Part shown: positions 17,820 to 27,627 of the stretch, piece by piece
Position numbering within the stretch: position 1 is the stretch's first letter
Layout: every line of letters begins with the position of its first letter
From: Thermoclostridium caenicola
GTDB lineage: Bacteria; Bacillota; Clostridia; DSM-8532
Assembly: GCF_900142095.1 (NCBI RefSeq)
Contig: NZ_FQZP01000008.1
Span: 23,195 to 87,194 of the forward strand
Length of the DNA: 64,000 nucleotides
Direction of reading: 5' to 3'
The notes under the pieces: model-generated
Databases searched by the model: none
What the model was told of the DNA's origin: nothing
The model's input: the letters and a program-made list of their open reading frames with translations, nothing else
Made by a program: the position numbers and the translations under genes

Positions 17820-19127
17820 TTGAAGATTGCAATTGCAGGAACAGGCTATGTGGGGCTGGTAACAGGTGTTGTCTTGGCTCATTTGGGGCATGAAATAATC
17901 TGTATGGACATTGACGCAGACAAGATTGAAAAGCTCAAGAAAGGTATTTGCCCAATATTTGAGCCTGGATTGCCGGAACTGATGGCTGAAAATGCATCCA
18001 GACTGACATTTACTACGGATTATTCGGCAGCCTATTCGGATGCTGACGCCATATTCATAGCTGTAGGGACACCTGAGAAGATGGACGGTTCCGCAAATTT
18101 ATCTTATGTTTTTGCTGTAGCCGGCCAAATTGCTGAATCGGCAAAGCGGGACTGCATCGTTGTGGTTAAGTCCACTGTGCCTATTGGGACTAATGATAAG
18201 GTTGAACAGTACATAAAAAAACATTTGAAGCATGATGTTAACATAGAAGTTGTCTCAAATCCTGAATTTCTGTCCCAAGGAACAGCCGTAAGGGACATGC
18301 TCCATGGCAGCCGTATTGTTGTTGGTGCGGAAAGCGAAGAAGCTCGTAAAGCAATGGCTGAGATCTATAAAGGCATGAATCAGCCTATCGTTTTCACCAA
18401 CCGGCGCAGCGCCGAAATGATCAAATATGCCTCCAACGATTTTCTGGCACTAAAAATATCCTTCATTAACGAAATTGCCAATTTGTGCGAAGTGCTTGGC
18501 GCCGATGTGGAAGATGTGGCGCGAGGCATGGGCATGGATCCGCGCATCGGCGATAAATTTCTGAAGGCCGGTATAGGATATGGTGGTTCCTGTTTTCCAA
18601 AGGATACAAAAGCATTGCATTGGCTGGGTAATTACCATGACCATGAACTAAAAACCATTAAGGCGGCAATAGAAGTAAACGAAAATCAAAAATTACGGCT
18701 GATCAAAAAAGCTAGAAAATATTACGATACCTTTGAAGGATTAGCAATCGCGGTTTTAGGACTCACGTTCAAACCCGGTACCGACGACCTACGTGAGGCA
18801 CCTTCTTTAACAATTGTTCCAATCCTACTGGATGATGGTGCAATCGTAAAAGCTTATGATCCATGCGGTATGGAACGGTTTAAGCAAAAGGTTAACGGAA
18901 GTATTATGTACTGCGGGACACCGGAGGAAGCATTGAAGGATGCCGATATCTGTTTTATTCTTACTGAGTGGCCCCAGATAACATCGCTAAAGCCCGAAGT
19001 GTTTTTATCCATGAAACGGCCTATAATATTGGATGGGCGCAACTGCTACAAGCTTGAGGACATGGAAGGTCATGACTTGGTTTACGAATCCATAGGAAGA
19101 AGAGTCATTCAAAAATTAAAGCCTTGA
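17820..19127 (+). CDS. ugd: UDP-glucose 6-dehydrogenase
   Basis: Oxidises UDP-glucose to UDP-glucuronate with two NAD. The 435-aa protein has the N-terminal Rossmann motif GTGYVGLVTGVVLAHLGHE, the GTPEKMDGSANL loop, the catalytic-cysteine segment GIGYGGSCFPKD and the C-terminal VLGLTFKPGTDDLREAPS. The start is TTG 17820 after AAAGGGG. Upstream, TATAAT (17714-17719) lies beside an inverted repeat (CCAG 17726-17729 with CTGG 17749-17752, extended by TTAATAA/TTATTAA), so the message may begin with a hairpin. It opens the glycan locus and indicates uronic acid, or a sugar made from it, in the polymer. Confidence 0.95.
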   Translation: MKIAIAGTGYVGLVTGVVLAHLGHEIICMDIDADKIEKLKKGICPIFEPGLPELMAENASRLTFTTDYSAAYSDADAIFIAVGTPEKMDGSANLSYVFAVAGQIAESAKRDCIVVVKSTVPIGTNDKVEQYIKKHLKHDVNIEVVSNPEFLSQGTAVRDMLHGSRIVVGAESEEARKAMAEIYKGMNQPIVFTNRRSAEMIKYASNDFLALKISFINEIANLCEVLGADVEDVARGMGMDPRIGDKFLKAGIGYGGSCFPKDTKALHWLGNYHDHELKTIKAAIEVNENQKLRLIKKARKYYDTFEGLAIAVLGLTFKPGTDDLREAPSLTIVPILLDDGAIVKAYDPCGMERFKQKVNGSIMYCGTPEEALKDADICFILTEWPQITSLKPEVFLSMKRPIILDGRNCYKLEDMEGHDLVYESIGRRVIQKLKP

Positions 19128-19166
19128 TATGTTAAAATAATATATGTCAACTATTTGGAGGTACCT

Positions 19167-20366
19167 ATGAAGAGATTTAGGGAATTTTTAAAGCGAATTT
19201 TACCACCTCCTGTAAAATCCTTCATGCGTGAAGTCAAGAATATATTAAAAGCTATTGGTGACAGTAAAAAAGAGCTTAAGACCCAGATTGAAAAGCTCAC
19301 AAATGAGACTGCCTCCATCAAAGCACATTTAAAAGCACAGAATGAAGAACTGAAACGTCTGTACGTATTATTTGAATCTGTCAATCGTGATTACCTAAGG
19401 ATCTTCAATGAAAGTAAAGAAGAACGTGAACAGCTGCGTAAGGAATATCAAACCGAGCGGCAACAACTATTGACAGAGTATAAGGATAGAATAGAACGCT
19501 ATACTAAAATACTTGAGGACTCCGAAAAGAAGTATGCTCAAATTACAGAGTTGCTAAGCAAGTCTGAAAACGTTTTGCGTGAATCAATTTTAGACAATCG
19601 TGATTTGCTGGAAAAAGCCCATAAAACATTGGATACTAAATTAAGCGAGCAAACTAACGAGTTGAGTGTTATTAAGCAAAAAGCTGAAAAGGCGATGCGT
19701 TCTGCATCTGAGGCTGTTTGGGCAGAAGTATTCAATAGCGCGATAAAAAACTGTTCATGGCTTAAGGATGTATCGCTGTCTCCTGGTCGTTGGGCGGTTG
19801 GTTATCCCTACCTTTATGTTATGTTCAGAATACTTAATGAGTTGCGTCCTAAATCCATATTAGAGTTCGGGCTTGGACAGAGCACACGAATGATTGCACA
19901 ATATGCGGCAGCAAATAAGGATGTAAAACACTATGTTGTTGAACATGATAAAAACTGGATAGAGTTTTTCGGAAATGACTGCATTTTGCCCGAAAATACT
20001 GAAATCGTAGTACTTGATTATGATTTTGTATCATACAAAGAGGCGAAAAAAGTGCGTATATATAAAGGGGCATCAATGGTTTTTCAGAATATGAAATTTG
20101 ATTATATTAGTATTGATGGTCCTTTAGGCGGTGATATGGATAGTTATTCCAGAATAGATATACTTAATCTTTTACCCGATTGCTTAAAGGATAGCTTTAT
20201 TATAATGCTTGATGATTATAACCGTTTAGCGGAACAGAATACGGGCAGAGAGATAGAGAGAATACTAAAGGAAAACGGGATTGCATTCAAAGCGAGTACT
20301 TATTATGGAGATAAGGATATAAGAATTTGGTGTTCACAAGATTTAGCCTTCTACTGCTCGCTATAA
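19167..20366 (+). CDS. Coiled-coil protein with C-terminal methyltransferase-like domain
   Basis: A 399-aa protein. Residues ~20-180 are highly charged heptad sequence predicted to form a long coiled coil (for example QIEKLTNETASIKAHLKAQN). Residues ~205-395 resemble a Rossmann methyltransferase: SILEFGLGQSTRMIAQYA matches the SAM-binding glycine loop, and VVEHDKNW matches the acidic end of strand 2. In this setting it may methylate a terminal sugar or act in chain-length control, as coiled-coil enzymes do in ABC-exported O-antigens. That is inference. ATG 19167 has GGAGG five bases upstream. The gene is AT-rich relative to the S-layer region. Confidence 0.65.
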   Translation: MKRFREFLKRILPPPVKSFMREVKNILKAIGDSKKELKTQIEKLTNETASIKAHLKAQNEELKRLYVLFESVNRDYLRIFNESKEEREQLRKEYQTERQQLLTEYKDRIERYTKILEDSEKKYAQITELLSKSENVLRESILDNRDLLEKAHKTLDTKLSEQTNELSVIKQKAEKAMRSASEAVWAEVFNSAIKNCSWLKDVSLSPGRWAVGYPYLYVMFRILNELRPKSILEFGLGQSTRMIAQYAAANKDVKHYVVEHDKNWIEFFGNDCILPENTEIVVLDYDFVSYKEAKKVRIYKGASMVFQNMKFDYISIDGPLGGDMDSYSRIDILNLLPDCLKDSFIIMLDDYNRLAEQNTGREIERILKENGIAFKASTYYGDKDIRIWCSQDLAFYCSL

Positions 20367-20450
20367 ACCGTAAGGATTATTATTGTGTGTGGATTACATC
20401 CTTAGTAATCTGCATATTATTCAGCCCTTTTAGCTAGGAAAGGATAAACA

Positions 20451-21557
20451 ATGGAATCATATAACTATCTGGTTGTAGGTTCAGGCTTATTTGGTGCGGT
20501 TTTTGTCCATGAAGCCACAAAGCGGGGAAAGCGTTGTCTTGTTTTGGAACGGCGCAACCATGTTGGCGGTAATATCTATACCGAAAACATTAATGGAATA
20601 AACGTCCATAAGTATGGGGCGCATATTTTCCATACCTCAAATAAGGAAGTATGGGAATATATCAATCAGTTTGCCGAGTTCAACAATTACATTAACTCTC
20701 CAATTGCTATCTATGGGGATGAAGTGTATAATTTACCTTTCAATATGAACACTTTCAGCAGAATGTGGGGTATAAAAACTCCGGCAGAGGCAAAGGCAAA
20801 GATCGCCCAGCAAGTTGCGGAGGCAGGGATAAAGGAACCCAAGAACCTGGAGGAACAGGCCATATCTCTGGTTGGCTACGATATCTATGAAAAGCTTGTA
20901 AAGGGATATACCGAGAAACAATGGGGCCGTAGTTGCCGCGATCTGCCGGCATTTATCATAAAACGCCTGCCGTTGCGATTTACTTATGATAACAACTATT
21001 TCAATGATCGGTGGCAGGGCATCCCTATTGGCGGGTACACACCTATCATCGAAAAGCTGCTTGAAGGCAGTGAAGTGATGTTGAACACGGATTATTTTAC
21101 GTTTATCAAGGAAAATCCGGGTATTGCTGAGAAGACCGTTTTCACCGGTATGCTGGATGAGTTCTTTGGTTACTCACTGGGGCACCTGGAATGGCGGAGC
21201 CTGCGTTTTGAAACCGAGGAACTGGATATCGACAATTTCCAGGGCAATGCGGTTGTCAATTATACCTCCCGGGAAGTTCCTTGGACACGAATCATCGAGC
21301 ATAAGCATTTTGAGTTCGGAACCCAACCTACAACGGTGATCACCAGGGAATATCCTCTGGAATGGGAACCGGGTGCTGAGCCTTATTATCCTATAAACGA
21401 TGAGAAGAATGAAATCCTTGCCAATAGGTACAGGGAGCTTGCAGATAAATGTGAGAACGTCATATTCGGCGGACGGCTTGCCCATTATAAGTATTACAAT
21501 ATGGATCAAGTGATTGCTGCCGCGCTTGAGGCCATAAGAAAAGAATTTAACAGTTAA
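20451..21557 (+). CDS. glf: UDP-galactopyranose mutase
   Basis: An FAD enzyme that converts UDP-galactopyranose to UDP-galactofuranose. The 368-aa protein has the FAD-binding start YLVVGSGLFGAVFVHEATKR, the ERRNHVGGNIYTENINGI motif, HKYGAHIFHTSNKEVW, and the C-terminal FGGRLAHYKYYNMDQVI. ATG 20451 follows AGGAAAGGATAAAC. The stop lies five bases from the end of the convergent GT2 gene. It implies galactofuranose in the surface polymer. Confidence 0.96.
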   Translation: MESYNYLVVGSGLFGAVFVHEATKRGKRCLVLERRNHVGGNIYTENINGINVHKYGAHIFHTSNKEVWEYINQFAEFNNYINSPIAIYGDEVYNLPFNMNTFSRMWGIKTPAEAKAKIAQQVAEAGIKEPKNLEEQAISLVGYDIYEKLVKGYTEKQWGRSCRDLPAFIIKRLPLRFTYDNNYFNDRWQGIPIGGYTPIIEKLLEGSEVMLNTDYFTFIKENPGIAEKTVFTGMLDEFFGYSLGHLEWRSLRFETEELDIDNFQGNAVVNYTSREVPWTRIIEHKHFEFGTQPTTVITREYPLEWEPGAEPYYPINDEKNEILANRYRELADKCENVIFGGRLAHYKYYNMDQVIAAALEAIRKEFNS

Positions 21558-21562
21558 GCCTT

Positions 21563-22690
21563 TTATTGGCTAAATGATTTGCGTAGTTTTATCCATCGGT
21601 TAAATAGCTCATATTTAGCTTTAAATAAAGTATATTTTAGACCGTTATTTATCAGACTCTTCAAGAAAGCTCCTATAATACTATATTTGGCTGGTTCATC
21701 GTTTCTGCTGTTGTCTGAAACGCATTCGTTTTTCATGATTTTCAGATATTGCTCGTATTCTCCTTTATTCCAGAAATAATTTCTGTCATGCCGGGTAATA
21801 CCAAGTTCCTGGAAAAACTCTGTCCTCAAACTGTCATACAGTTTTTTATAGGCAGATCCAGTTATCGTATTGAGGTTCCAGAGCGAAAAATGTAAGGCAT
21901 AGTTAATATAGCTTTGCTCGATTTCCTCATAAATACCTGCTTTTTTCAGTTCCTCCCGCAATGCGAGCAAAGCGTTATAAAAACAACGCCACGACTGTTC
22001 CCGTGTTCTTGATAAGGACGATTGAAGGCTTATCCGGTGATGGGCGAGTACTTCATCCATTACCATGATTCTTTTAGCTTTCACAAGAGCAGTGAAAGCA
22101 AAAAGGAGATCGTTTGTCGTCCTTTGCGCTTGAAAAAGGAGGTTGTTCGAAATAGCAAATTCACGTCTGTATAATTTATCCCAAACCCAGCCTACAAATA
22201 TATTAAAAATGTCCTTTTTTATGTCTTTATAACTAAAGATTTTTTTTCTTGGAAGAAGATCCTTTCTTATAGTATCATATTGTGGAATAAAAGTATTGGT
22301 GTCATTATCGTAAAAGTCAGAACGGAATACCACAAAATCCAAATTATAAGTTGAGCAAGCTTCATATGCCTTCTCCAGCATATTCAATTCAAAGAAGTCA
22401 TCTGAATCCAAGAATGATAAGTATTCTCCCCTTGCCACTTTTAAACCTGCGTTTCTTGCGGCACCTGCCCCCGAATTCTTTTGATTGATAATAATGATCC
22501 TGGAATCTTGAACAGCGTATTCTTGCAGTATGTTTAGTGAACAATCGGTTGATTCATCATTAACGCAAATGATTTCAATATCGTTCAATGTTTGATTAAT
22601 GACACTATCCAAACATTTACGCAAATAGTTTTCGACGTTATAAACAGGTATTATAACGGATACCTTTGGGCGTTTCAGCTTCATAACCAT
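21563..22690 (-). CDS. Family 2 glycosyltransferase
   Basis: A 375-aa enzyme. The GT-A domain occupies residues ~8-220, with VSVIIPVYNVENYLRKCLDS, ICVNDESTDCS and the metal-binding FLDSDDFFELNM. The C-terminal third is helical and basic and probably associates with the membrane. The donor sugar cannot be predicted. ATG 22690 and a second ATG two codons on are both possible; no strong ribosome site is visible. It ends the minus-strand run of glycan genes and is clearly AT-rich. Confidence 0.88.
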   Translation of the reverse strand: MVMKLKRPKVSVIIPVYNVENYLRKCLDSVINQTLNDIEIICVNDESTDCSLNILQEYAVQDSRIIIINQKNSGAGAARNAGLKVARGEYLSFLDSDDFFELNMLEKAYEACSTYNLDFVVFRSDFYDNDTNTFIPQYDTIRKDLLPRKKIFSYKDIKKDIFNIFVGWVWDKLYRREFAISNNLLFQAQRTTNDLLFAFTALVKAKRIMVMDEVLAHHRISLQSSLSRTREQSWRCFYNALLALREELKKAGIYEEIEQSYINYALHFSLWNLNTITGSAYKKLYDSLRTEFFQELGITRHDRNYFWNKGEYEQYLKIMKNECVSDNSRNDEPAKYSIIGAFLKSLINNGLKYTLFKAKYELFNRWIKLRKSFSQ

Positions 22691-22701
22691 TTTACACTGT
22701 A

Positions 22702-25050
22702 CTATTTTATGATACCAAGTTTTTCTAACACCTTATTGTATGTATATTTAAGACCATTTTTTCGTAAACTGTAAATACCTTTATGTATCATTTTGATACA
22801 TTCAATAAATAAATTACGTGTACGGGTTACATTAGGACTAGATATTTGCTTCTTTAGTTCATTTTTTTCATTTTGAACTCTTTTCCAGCATATTTTGTAA
22901 TGGGCAATGATCGTTTCAAGCAAAATCTTATTATCGGTAACCTCGATCTCTTTTTTTGGCAATAATAACGAGTCGAAAACATTTTTCCAAGCAGTTCCAT
23001 AATCAAAACCCAGATACTTCTTTATGCTCTCTTTTGCCTCCCGTCCAAGTTCGAGCCGTAACTCATCGTTACTGAACAATCTAATGATTTGCTCGGCAGC
23101 GCCTTTAATATCACCTGGCTTTACACTAATAATTCCTTTATTGTCTTTTGTCAGCTCTAAATAAGGCATTTCATACATAACAGTTGGTAATCCATGTGCT
23201 TTGCTTTCTGCCAAGGTCATTGAAAACCCTTCATATAAGGATAGCAATAAGTGTATTGATGAAGCTTGGTAAAGTTGGCTGACATCATGTCTGAAACCAC
23301 AAAACTCTATATTATTAGAGAGCTTGAGTCTTTCGCATTCTTTGTAGTATTTGTCCATCGTTTCTGGAGGATGTGTTGTTCCAACCATATACAGTTTAGC
23401 GTCAGGATAACTCTTAACGACTATCTCCATGATGCGCAAAGCATCCATTGGCTGCTTTTCATTGGCAAAGCGGCCTATCCATATAAGATTATGACTTTTT
23501 AGATCACTAATTGGTACATCATTTAGTGTTCCATCTAAAGGATTAGGGATGAAATGTACATTATTGGCAAAATAACTCCAATATGTATAATCGACTGATG
23601 ATAAAGAAACAATTGCGTCACTCAATGAATAAATAATGGGCATTTGGTAAAAAGAATTTTGGAATGTTATCATCGTCGCCGAAAAAATAGAATGTGTATT
23701 TATTATAAAAGGGACACCACAACTTTTTATTGTGATCATATCCCAAAAAAGCAATGGAGACATCCAGGCATGATAAACTAAAGCATCAATTTGATATTCA
23801 TTAATAAACTCATGCCATTGATTCATTCGTATTTCAAAATTATTGCGGTCAGTTTTTAAAAATGATTGTAATACAATCCTTTGAACCCCTTCGGGCAGTT
23901 GATAATCATTATTGCTAGGTTCAGTATCCGTAAAGAGGATAACCTTATAACCCATTCGAATCCATATAGGAATTAGAATGGATAATACACGCTGAACACC
24001 GCCATTTTCAATATGATGATAATATGTAGCTATTGTTTTAATATGATTACGTTTAGGGGTAAGAGTCAATGCACCATTTATTCTATCAGCAAGTATATCG
24101 CGGTCGTACCATCTTTTCTTAGCAAGTGCTGCGATAACTTTTTTGGAGCCCCAATATTTTACGAGGATATCAAATCCTTTTGAGCTCTCTCCTTTCTTCA
24201 TGCGTAACAACCAATTAGATAAGCATTCATCAAATAACTTCTCATCATATTTTTGACATATTTTTTCATACTCAGCAAAACATCCCTGTCCCTCTAAAAA
24301 CAATTTTATTCCTTTAGCAACATATGATTGTGTGCAATAACGTTCCAATATGTTACTATCTATCCATTCATGCCCGGTAATACCTCTTCCAAAGCAATAG
24401 TGATAAAGAGCCTTTTGCCTTGACAAACCGTAATATGAATTTGCAAAAAAAGAAATGATAAAAAAGGCATATAAATCTTGAGCCTTAGGATATTTACCTT
24501 CAGGGATATATTGGAAAGCCTTTTTGCACAATGATGCTGAATAAATTTTATTCCATAGAGTAAAACCGTATTTCTCATATAAAAAACAATATTCAAAAAC
24601 ATCTTTTCCTTGCAACTTTGTGGGATAAGGCAATAATAATTTTTCAAGAGACTTGATGCGATTTTCTGGAATTCCGCCGCAATTTTCTATTGTCGTGTTG
24701 AAATGTAAGATATCAACATTTACGCGCTTGATTTCTGAATAGAGTATATCACAAGTATCTGGTTCAATATAATCATCAGCATCTAGGAAAAGAATATACT
24801 CGCCACTAGATATTGAAACACCATCTTTCCTTGCTTGTGAGGCACTCTTGTTTGTGTCGTATGAAACAGTTTTAATCCGGGAGTCAACGGAAGCGTATTT
24901 CTGTATTATTTCCAATGAGTTATCTGTAGAGCAATCATCGACACAAATAATTTCGATATCCGTAAGTGTTTGGTTAACTACGCTATCCAAGCATTGCTTT
25001 AAAAACTTTTCTGCATTATGAACAGGGATAATAATAGATATTTTCGGCAT
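22702..25050 (-). CDS. Two-domain glycosyltransferase, GT2 fused to GT4
   Basis: A 782-aa bifunctional protein. Residues ~1-230 form a GT-A family 2 domain (ISIIIPVHNAEKFLKQCLDS, ICVDDCSTDNS, LFLDADDYIEPDT). Residues ~350-700 form a GT-B family 4 domain, starting at YYHHIENGGVQRVLSILIP and containing LIWIGRFANEKQPMDALRI and LLLSLYEGFSMTLAESKAHG with the Glu pair that binds the nucleotide sugar. The two domains could add two successive residues. The gene is strikingly AT-rich compared with the S-layer and ABC genes, suggesting separate origin. It starts just downstream of the ABC genes after an 88-bp gap. Confidence 0.87.
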   Translation of the reverse strand: MPKISIIIPVHNAEKFLKQCLDSVVNQTLTDIEIICVDDCSTDNSLEIIQKYASVDSRIKTVSYDTNKSASQARKDGVSISSGEYILFLDADDYIEPDTCDILYSEIKRVNVDILHFNTTIENCGGIPENRIKSLEKLLLPYPTKLQGKDVFEYCFLYEKYGFTLWNKIYSASLCKKAFQYIPEGKYPKAQDLYAFFIISFFANSYYGLSRQKALYHYCFGRGITGHEWIDSNILERYCTQSYVAKGIKLFLEGQGCFAEYEKICQKYDEKLFDECLSNWLLRMKKGESSKGFDILVKYWGSKKVIAALAKKRWYDRDILADRINGALTLTPKRNHIKTIATYYHHIENGGVQRVLSILIPIWIRMGYKVILFTDTEPSNNDYQLPEGVQRIVLQSFLKTDRNNFEIRMNQWHEFINEYQIDALVYHAWMSPLLFWDMITIKSCGVPFIINTHSIFSATMITFQNSFYQMPIIYSLSDAIVSLSSVDYTYWSYFANNVHFIPNPLDGTLNDVPISDLKSHNLIWIGRFANEKQPMDALRIMEIVVKSYPDAKLYMVGTTHPPETMDKYYKECERLKLSNNIEFCGFRHDVSQLYQASSIHLLLSLYEGFSMTLAESKAHGLPTVMYEMPYLELTKDNKGIISVKPGDIKGAAEQIIRLFSNDELRLELGREAKESIKKYLGFDYGTAWKNVFDSLLLPKKEIEVTDNKILLETIIAHYKICWKRVQNEKNELKKQISSPNVTRTRNLFIECIKMIHKGIYSLRKNGLKYTYNKVLEKLGIIK

Positions 25051-25138
25051 TATTTCCTCAATCCTTGTAAATATTAGTAATTGATATTATACCACCCACT
25101 CATCCTATTATATAAAATATCTGATCCTAATTAAATAG

Positions 25139-25894
25139 TTAAAAGTACTTTTGCCTTAAAAACTCTTCATACTGTTTACACATTTCAATCGGATCTCCAA
25201 ATCCCATCTGCTTTCCTTTCTCCAACCAGAGGACCTTATTGCACAATTGCCGGATCTGCTGTGTGGAATGCGAAACCAAAATGGTCGTAACGCCTCTGCC
25301 TATTATCTCCATCATTTTTTCTTCGCTCTTTTTCCGGAATGCTCCATCGCCAACAGACAGAACTTCATCCAGTATTAGAATGTCTGGATTGACCAGGCTG
25401 GCAATGCTGAAAGCAAGTCGCGATTTCATACCTGAGGACAACTGCTTGAAGGGTCTGTCCTGAAACTCCTGAAGCTCGGCAAATTCAATGATCGAATCAT
25501 ACATTTCATCCATAAAGCGACGTGTATAACCGAGCATGGCGCCCCTTAGGTAGGTGTTTTCTTTTACGGTCAGTTCCCCGTCAAACCCGGAGGCGAGCTC
25601 CAGCAGGGCTGCCACATTACCGTTGATTTCGACTTTTCCTTTTGTAGGATTCATGATTCCGGCTATGACTTTCAGAAGCGTGGATTTACCGGCACCGTTG
25701 CTGCCGATAATGCCAAGCAAGTCACCCTTTTCAAGGGAAAAGCTGACCCCGTCAACAGCCCAGAATTCCTTCACATGGTAGTTGTGCGAAAGCTTACGCA
25801 CAATAAATTCTTTCAAGCCTATATTTTTAAAATCGCCGATGATATATCTCACTGAAACGTCTTTTAGCACAACAGTCGGTTTTGTATTATCCAT
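25139..25894 (-). CDS. wzt: Polysaccharide ABC exporter, ATP-binding subunit (Wzt/TagH type)
   Basis: A 251-aa ATPase with Walker A (GIIGSNGAGKSTLLKVIAG), the signature LSSGMKSRLAFSIA, Walker B (DILILDEVLSVGDGAF) and the switch His in LVSHSTQQI. It lacks the C-terminal carbohydrate-binding domain of long Wzt proteins, so it is the short TagH/KpsT-like form, which suggests export without recognition of a terminal modification. ATG 25894 follows GGGGGAAACC. It is 12 bases downstream of the permease gene. It powers transport of lipid-linked glycan across the cytoplasmic membrane. Confidence 0.94.
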   Translation of the reverse strand: MDNTKPTVVLKDVSVRYIIGDFKNIGLKEFIVRKLSHNYHVKEFWAVDGVSFSLEKGDLLGIIGSNGAGKSTLLKVIAGIMNPTKGKVEINGNVAALLELASGFDGELTVKENTYLRGAMLGYTRRFMDEMYDSIIEFAELQEFQDRPFKQLSSGMKSRLAFSIASLVNPDILILDEVLSVGDGAFRKKSEEKMMEIIGRGVTTILVSHSTQQIRQLCNKVLWLEKGKQMGFGDPIEMCKQYEEFLRQKYF

Positions 25895-25906
25895 TGGTTT
25901 CCCCCA

Positions 25907-26674
25907 TCACAAGTAGTATAAGAACTTCTGGTTATGCTTCTTATACATTCTAGCTCCAATAAGTAAGACCGCAAAGGCGTATCCGAATGCCAAAAGGTGT
26001 GTTACCAGGTCTGGAATAGCATTGTTGATTACAATCGTGCGGAAATAACTGATATACACATATATAGGATTCAACAAAAAGAGTTTCTGCACAGCTGGCT
26101 CATAGGCATCTATGTTATAAAAAATGGCGGACAGGTACATGAGCATCAATGTAAAGATGCTGTACAGATACTGGATGTCCTTAAAGAACACGTAGAGCGC
26201 GGAAAGTATGGAACCAACCCCGATATTGAAAAAGACCAGGCAGACTATCGGGTATACCAGCAATAGGAATTTCCAGTGGAATGCAATGCCATCCAGCAGA
26301 CAGAATCCCAGGAAAATAAGGAATGTCAGCCCGAAGTTGATGAGCGAGGATACGTTTTTGGAAAGCAGGAACAGGTATTTCGGCACATTGACTTTGGTAA
26401 AAATACCGGCATTGTCAACCAACGAGGACATCCCCTGGTTGGTAGCGTCGCTGAAGTAGGAGAAAACGAGTGTCCCGGCAAATAAGTATGTTGTATAGTG
26501 GTTTGTTGTCCTGCCAAAAAACTCGGTAAAGACTATTCTCATGACGAGCAGGGTCAGCAATGGAGACAACAAGCTCCACAAAATTCCCAATACCGTTCTC
26601 TTGTATTTTTTCTTAAAATCCCTCTTAACCAGTTCTTCAAAGAGGAATTGATGCTTCTTTAATTTCCTAAGCAT
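25907..26674 (-). CDS. wzm: Polysaccharide ABC exporter, permease subunit (Wzm/TagG type)
   Basis: A 255-aa ABC-2 permease with six predicted membrane helices after an N-terminal amphipathic region. FEELVKRDFKKKYKRTVLGILWSL is split here as FEELVKRDFKKKY and TVLGILWSLLSPL, the hallmark of the family. FFKDIQYLYSIFTLMLMYLS precedes the last helices. ATG 26674 follows AAGGAGCATTCAC. Pairs with the ATPase downstream. Together they would move the completed glycan, making this an ABC-dependent rather than Wzx/Wzy pathway. Confidence 0.94.
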   Translation of the reverse strand: MLRKLKKHQFLFEELVKRDFKKKYKRTVLGILWSLLSPLLTLLVMRIVFTEFFGRTTNHYTTYLFAGTLVFSYFSDATNQGMSSLVDNAGIFTKVNVPKYLFLLSKNVSSLINFGLTFLIFLGFCLLDGIAFHWKFLLLVYPIVCLVFFNIGVGSILSALYVFFKDIQYLYSIFTLMLMYLSAIFYNIDAYEPAVQKLFLLNPIYVYISYFRTIVINNAIPDLVTHLLAFGYAFAVLLIGARMYKKHNQKFLYYL

Positions 26675-26685
26675 GTGAATGCTCC

Positions 26686-27549
26686 TTACTTTCTTAATTG
26701 TTCTCGCAGTTTACGGGCAAGACTTGTTCTTCGTGAGTTCGGCGGAACGATTAAATATTTCACTTTCCTCTTGAAGTATTTCATGCTGTCCAGCATGAAA
26801 TCGATCCTTTGCAGTTCCAAGGCCTTTACCTTCCCGGTATCCTTCAGCCAAGTATAGTATACACCAAACAGGCGCTCCGCCAAATACCCGTTGACCCGCG
26901 CTTCCTCGCCGGTGTAATTGGCTGCGCCTTTTCTTTTGTCATATTCGGTTAATATGGCGAACAGCCAGGAGCAATATTCATGAAACAGTTCCCGTTTCAT
27001 GATATAGATATTGCACGGGTGCATCATGGTTCCGTGAATATATTTGCGATAATAAGGCGTAAACTCAGGGAAAAGATCTCCCAGAATTTCTGCTGCCAGT
27101 TGCAAATCCTCTATATGATGGTAAGCCGACTGCTTGTAATATTCAAACAGGCTTGCGCCCATATCTTCCGCAATGGGAACCAGGATGTCATAACCTCCGA
27201 TCAGGTCCTGTATGTGGAATGTATCATAGCCATATTTGTCAAGAACCCTTTCATCAGGATGGTTGGCCAAAACGTACGGCCGCATTTTTTTATTTATGTT
27301 GAACGAAAGGTATCTTCTGTAATGGAAAAAACCGTAATAGTCCGCATTGTCGTTTTTCCAGGCCCAATACTGAGCTGTCAGTTCACAATAGCTTCTGTTA
27401 TGATGGGAAATGTTGTCACCGGTATCATCGTAGATCATACCGGTAAACCTGTCTTTGCATAAAGCGGCTCCCACTTGTATGGGGACAAGCAACGAATGCT
27501 TCGGTACATATATCGGTTTATGGCATGCCACATAGATCTTGACTACCAA
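26686..27549 (-). CDS. DUF4422 glycosyltransferase-like protein
   Basis: A 287-aa protein of the DUF4422 family, found in capsule and exopolysaccharide clusters and thought to be glycosyltransferases. Visible family features are KIYVACHKPIYVPKHSLLVP at the N-terminus, DDTGDNISHHNRSYCELTAQ, WAWKNDNADYYGFFHYRRY and GTMMHPCNIYIMKRELF. The start seems to be TTG 27549. It lies 11 bases upstream of the ABC permease gene and is probably in the same transcript. Specific donor unknown. Confidence 0.82.
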   Translation of the reverse strand: MVVKIYVACHKPIYVPKHSLLVPIQVGAALCKDRFTGMIYDDTGDNISHHNRSYCELTAQYWAWKNDNADYYGFFHYRRYLSFNINKKMRPYVLANHPDERVLDKYGYDTFHIQDLIGGYDILVPIAEDMGASLFEYYKQSAYHHIEDLQLAAEILGDLFPEFTPYYRKYIHGTMMHPCNIYIMKRELFHEYCSWLFAILTEYDKRKGAANYTGEEARVNGYLAERLFGVYYTWLKDTGKVKALELQRIDFMLDSMKYFKRKVKYLIVPPNSRRTSLARKLREQLRK

Positions 27550-27627
27550 TTTACCATTCCAACCTCTATGTATGTAGTATGGGTTATGACAGTATTCTAA
27601 CGTCGGCAGTTACACTTGACAATGTTT

